The notes under the pieces were generated by a model. The model was not told the origin of the DNA and did not search any database. It worked only from the letters and a program-made list of their open reading frames with translations. The translations under genes and the position numbers were made by a program. A stretch of 64,000 nt of DNA from Paragonimus skrjabini miyazakii (taxonomy: Eukaryota; Platyhelminthes; Trematoda; Plagiorchiida; Troglotrematidae): NCBI GenBank assembly GCA_014338405.1, contig JTDE01000236.1:126792-190791 (forward strand), in the 5' to 3' direction. Positions 61,218 through 64,000 of this stretch are shown one piece after another (the first letter of the stretch is position 1; each line of letters begins with the position of its first letter).

Positions 61218-64000
61218 TAGATCTTCCGGGTGTTTTTATAACTAAGTAAAACTGACAAGATTTGATGCAGACACAGTTTTACCACAAAATTATTCCATTC
61301 AATATCGACTATAAATAATGAGTAAAAATAGTTGTTCTATGGTTATTAGACAATTCAGTATGACAAAGTCTCGTCGTACATAGACAAGGAGTATACACAA
61401 GTTAAATGTTAAATGGAATTCATAATTCACGTGGTCGTCATCATTGACCATTAGAGTGGTGATAATTTAGTGAGTAGCACTCAGTAGTAGATTTTTTCCG
61501 AAAACTGACAAGGTTTACTTACTTTCACCTATTATAAAAGACAATTGAATTTAAACTGATGAAGTTAGAACATTCTTAAAATGCACCGTAGCGTGCGATG
61601 GATCCTGACAGATGAGAAACCGGAAAACATTTGTAGTGTCATGTGAAACTTACTGCAAGCGCGAAGGAACCGAAAAGGGAGAAATTGTGAGTCTCCATCG
61701 CACATACTCTCAAGTATAGTTTAATGCTGAAGTTTGTAGAGATCATAGTTTGTGATATTTTAGACAGTTAGTCACTAGTTAACTTTCGGAAGCTACCGTG
61801 AATACTGCAGCTGATATAGTACCATAAAGAACTACGAAGAGGACTGGCTAAGAACCAAGTCGCTTGGACAAACCAGTGATATAAGACAATCTGTAGCTGT
61901 AGCTGGAATGATCTGGACCTTCGGAACTGTTACTAGTGTGAACAATATGGTAACTGCCTTAAGGGATCAAGTGTGGAAGTGGTGCTGTGGAAACCTGAAA
62001 TGTTTTGTGACGCGTAATAAGTTAAAAATTTCACTTTTACGGTTAAAATGGAATCTTTCTTCATCACTCAGACATTGTTAACCAGTTGTTACTACATGTA
62101 AGTTAGTGTACTGGTAAATAGGTCACGTTTCAATAAAACATTTATTGCACACCTGCTACCGCCCCCCATCCCGACGATCAAAATAGTGAATAATGAACAA
62201 CCAGACTAATTCTGTCGAATCTATCCGAGCAGATTTTAGCATACCCCTAGGCTGTGCTCAATCTACCGACTCAATATTGACAGCTGGGGTGGTCTGGTAC
62301 GTGTAACTGCTCTAAGATTCCCGAAAACGACGGAATGAAAAGTTGTATTGTGTGCTGTACTGAGAAAGATGTGCAAAATACTAATGCTCTCTCGTCACAA
62401 TTGTGAATCAGCTGGATATCCGGGTGAACTAAGGAGAAACAACCAAAACTGCGAAAATGTGTACAGTCCTCAAAAGATGGTCAGAAGGAAACAGGAAATA
62501 ACCTCACTCAGTCGAATCTAAATTACAGTGAGACAGATTGAAATCACTGGATTTGGAAAAGTTTACAGAATATGCAACTATGTTTTCAAAAGAGAGGTGA
62601 ATAGCAGAGATAGCTTTAAAACATTTCTAGGGTATCAGTCAAAAAAATGGAGAGGAGGAGGAAATGCACCCTACTACAACCAAACCCGACATTCATCAAT
62701 GGTTAATAGGCGCACCGGACAAACCAAACCAAGTATAGCAACAATTTCACTCAAGTTAACGAATACAATGGTCAGGTCATCTCCAGACCTCGATATTTAA
62801 CTGAAAATTTACCGAGATACTTATGGTTGTACTTATACAAGGCGAAGAACTCCGTACAACTTACATGTTCTAGGATAATCTCGTAAATGCAGTTCACCTG
62901 CGCTGCTTCATGTAAGCCCTTGACTGAAATGCGGAGGCCTGGTCTTAAGTAGAAATGTCCTTGGCAAAGTGGATCTACAGAATGTCATTGATTTGTTCCA
63001 TCAGAGACGTTTGCGATGACCTGAATATTTGAAATGAATGGAAACCGGCGGAATCCTTAAGAACATGACATATGGTGAGCTCGCTACTGAATGCAGACTC
63101 TATGAAAGATTACCCTTGCGTTGTAAGGATATACGTGAGCGTCAAGTGGAAATGGTGACCCCAGTAGTTTATCATTAGAGGCATTAAAAACAGATCATAT
63201 TGAGTGAAACACGATTATGGAGGTAGACGTGTTGAACAGTTACTATAGGAATGATTAACTGTTGCCGAAGCAAAGGAATCTTAAGCATCTGAGTCATCGT
63301 TGGTTTCACTAGTTGTAGTGGCAGTAGACTTTTTGATTAGATGGTCTCAAAAGCGTAGTAATCCATTATCATCACCGCCATCTATACGATAAGCTTGTTG
63401 CAACAATCAAAATTGTCAACCAAAGAATAAACTGAGAGAGGTGGAATGTGTTTGTTGGAACAGATCTTGAAAATCTAATTAGCAGCTTGAATAAACGATA
63501 TAACTGAACTTTGAAAATAAATCAAAGTCATGTATCTATGTAAGTTGAAACAATAAGCAAAATTTCGATCCTTCGTATCGGCTAATATTTGGTTAAACCA
63601 CTTTATGACAGAACCTTTTTCGTATTGAAAGTTGTATTGTTCAACTCTTCCATTCAAAATCTTCACAAATCTATACAACATTTTTCGTTATAATTATCGA
63701 TCAGTAAGTCAGTAGCAGGCAAACTTCAACGTTAGACTGTTATTTAGGAGTTCTTCCTAACTGGTCTTAAATATAGTCAAACCAGTCCATGTCTGGCAGT
63801 CGTACCGGCCAAAGTCGAGCGTGCAACGCATTGAATTTCAAGAAATTCGTTACCGTTTGACTTGTCTGTGGTATCGCCCACACAAAACTACTCACCGCGA
63901 ATACTAGAGGGAAGCTTACGACACGTTTTTACATAGAGTTTCATTCGATTTGCTGCCGACTGTTATCGATTTACTCGTAAGTTAAATATTTGTACTAAAC
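61218..64000. other. stretch with no recognised gene
   Basis: No motif, repeat or RNA gene was recognised. Short frames only, including 90 codons at 62528-62800 without a match. Confidence 0.4.

Noticed and set aside
1..64000. CRISPR arrays, operons, phage or plasmid systems
   Set aside because: No spaced short repeats, no prokaryotic gene clusters, and large introns with eukaryotic retroelements throughout.

Overview
The window looks like a gene-poor stretch of a flatworm nuclear genome, most likely a digenean trematode. The evidence is: no bacterial gene organisation; one recognisable host gene split by an intron of about 9.9 kb; many old LINE and Penelope-like (PLE) remnants; and a tRNA-derived short repeat that carries a hammerhead ribozyme, an arrangement known from schistosome SMalpha repeats. 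The species cannot be fixed from sequence alone.

Host coding content. The only confidently recognised gene is a small two-LIM-domain protein on the minus strand (exon 1 at 15493-15296, exon 2 at 5418-5260). The two exons join in phase 0 to give a complete 118-residue protein. The intron falls inside the first CX2C zinc pair of LIM2. One further open stretch at 45442-45090 (minus) could be an exon. Everything else reads as repeat or unassigned sequence.

Repeat landscape. (1) An RTE-like LINE with an APE endonuclease, a reverse transcriptase, a short 3' UTR and a (TGA)n tail. Fragments lie at 2974-3120, 9313-9474, 11310-11495, 11627-11827, 16925-17142, 19203-20480 (minus), 31345-33470 (split by a later SINE) and possibly 35361-35600 (minus). 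(2) PLE remnants with the GIY-YIG C-terminal domain at 39690-40593 (minus), 42590-42790, 49440-49770 (minus) and 58990-59590 (minus, with a 264-bp internal tandem duplication). (3) HH-SINE: a 5' region, a tRNA-like pol III promoter (boxes A and B), a hammerhead ribozyme and a tail. Copies lie at about 8455-8620 (minus), 21600-21880, 38466-39460 (complex, around a 100-N gap) and 56018-56300. Two ribozymes have complete cores and perfect stems I and II (38625-38581 minus; 56168-56212 plus). (4) B-element: a SINE-like repeat of about 500 bp with a (TGA)n end, four copies. (5) D-element: an unclassified repeat of about 300 bp, four copies between 45.5 and 61.1 kb, one of them flanked by 119-bp direct repeats.

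How the parts relate. The LINE is the likely source of reverse transcriptase for the B-element, since both end in (TGA)n. PLEs in other animals carry hammerhead ribozymes, so PLE remnants and HH-SINEs in one window make a plausible evolutionary link, but no ribozyme was seen inside the PLE pieces here. The most interesting material is the hammerhead SINE set, the fold-back structure at the assembly gap, and the 119-bp duplication around one D-element.
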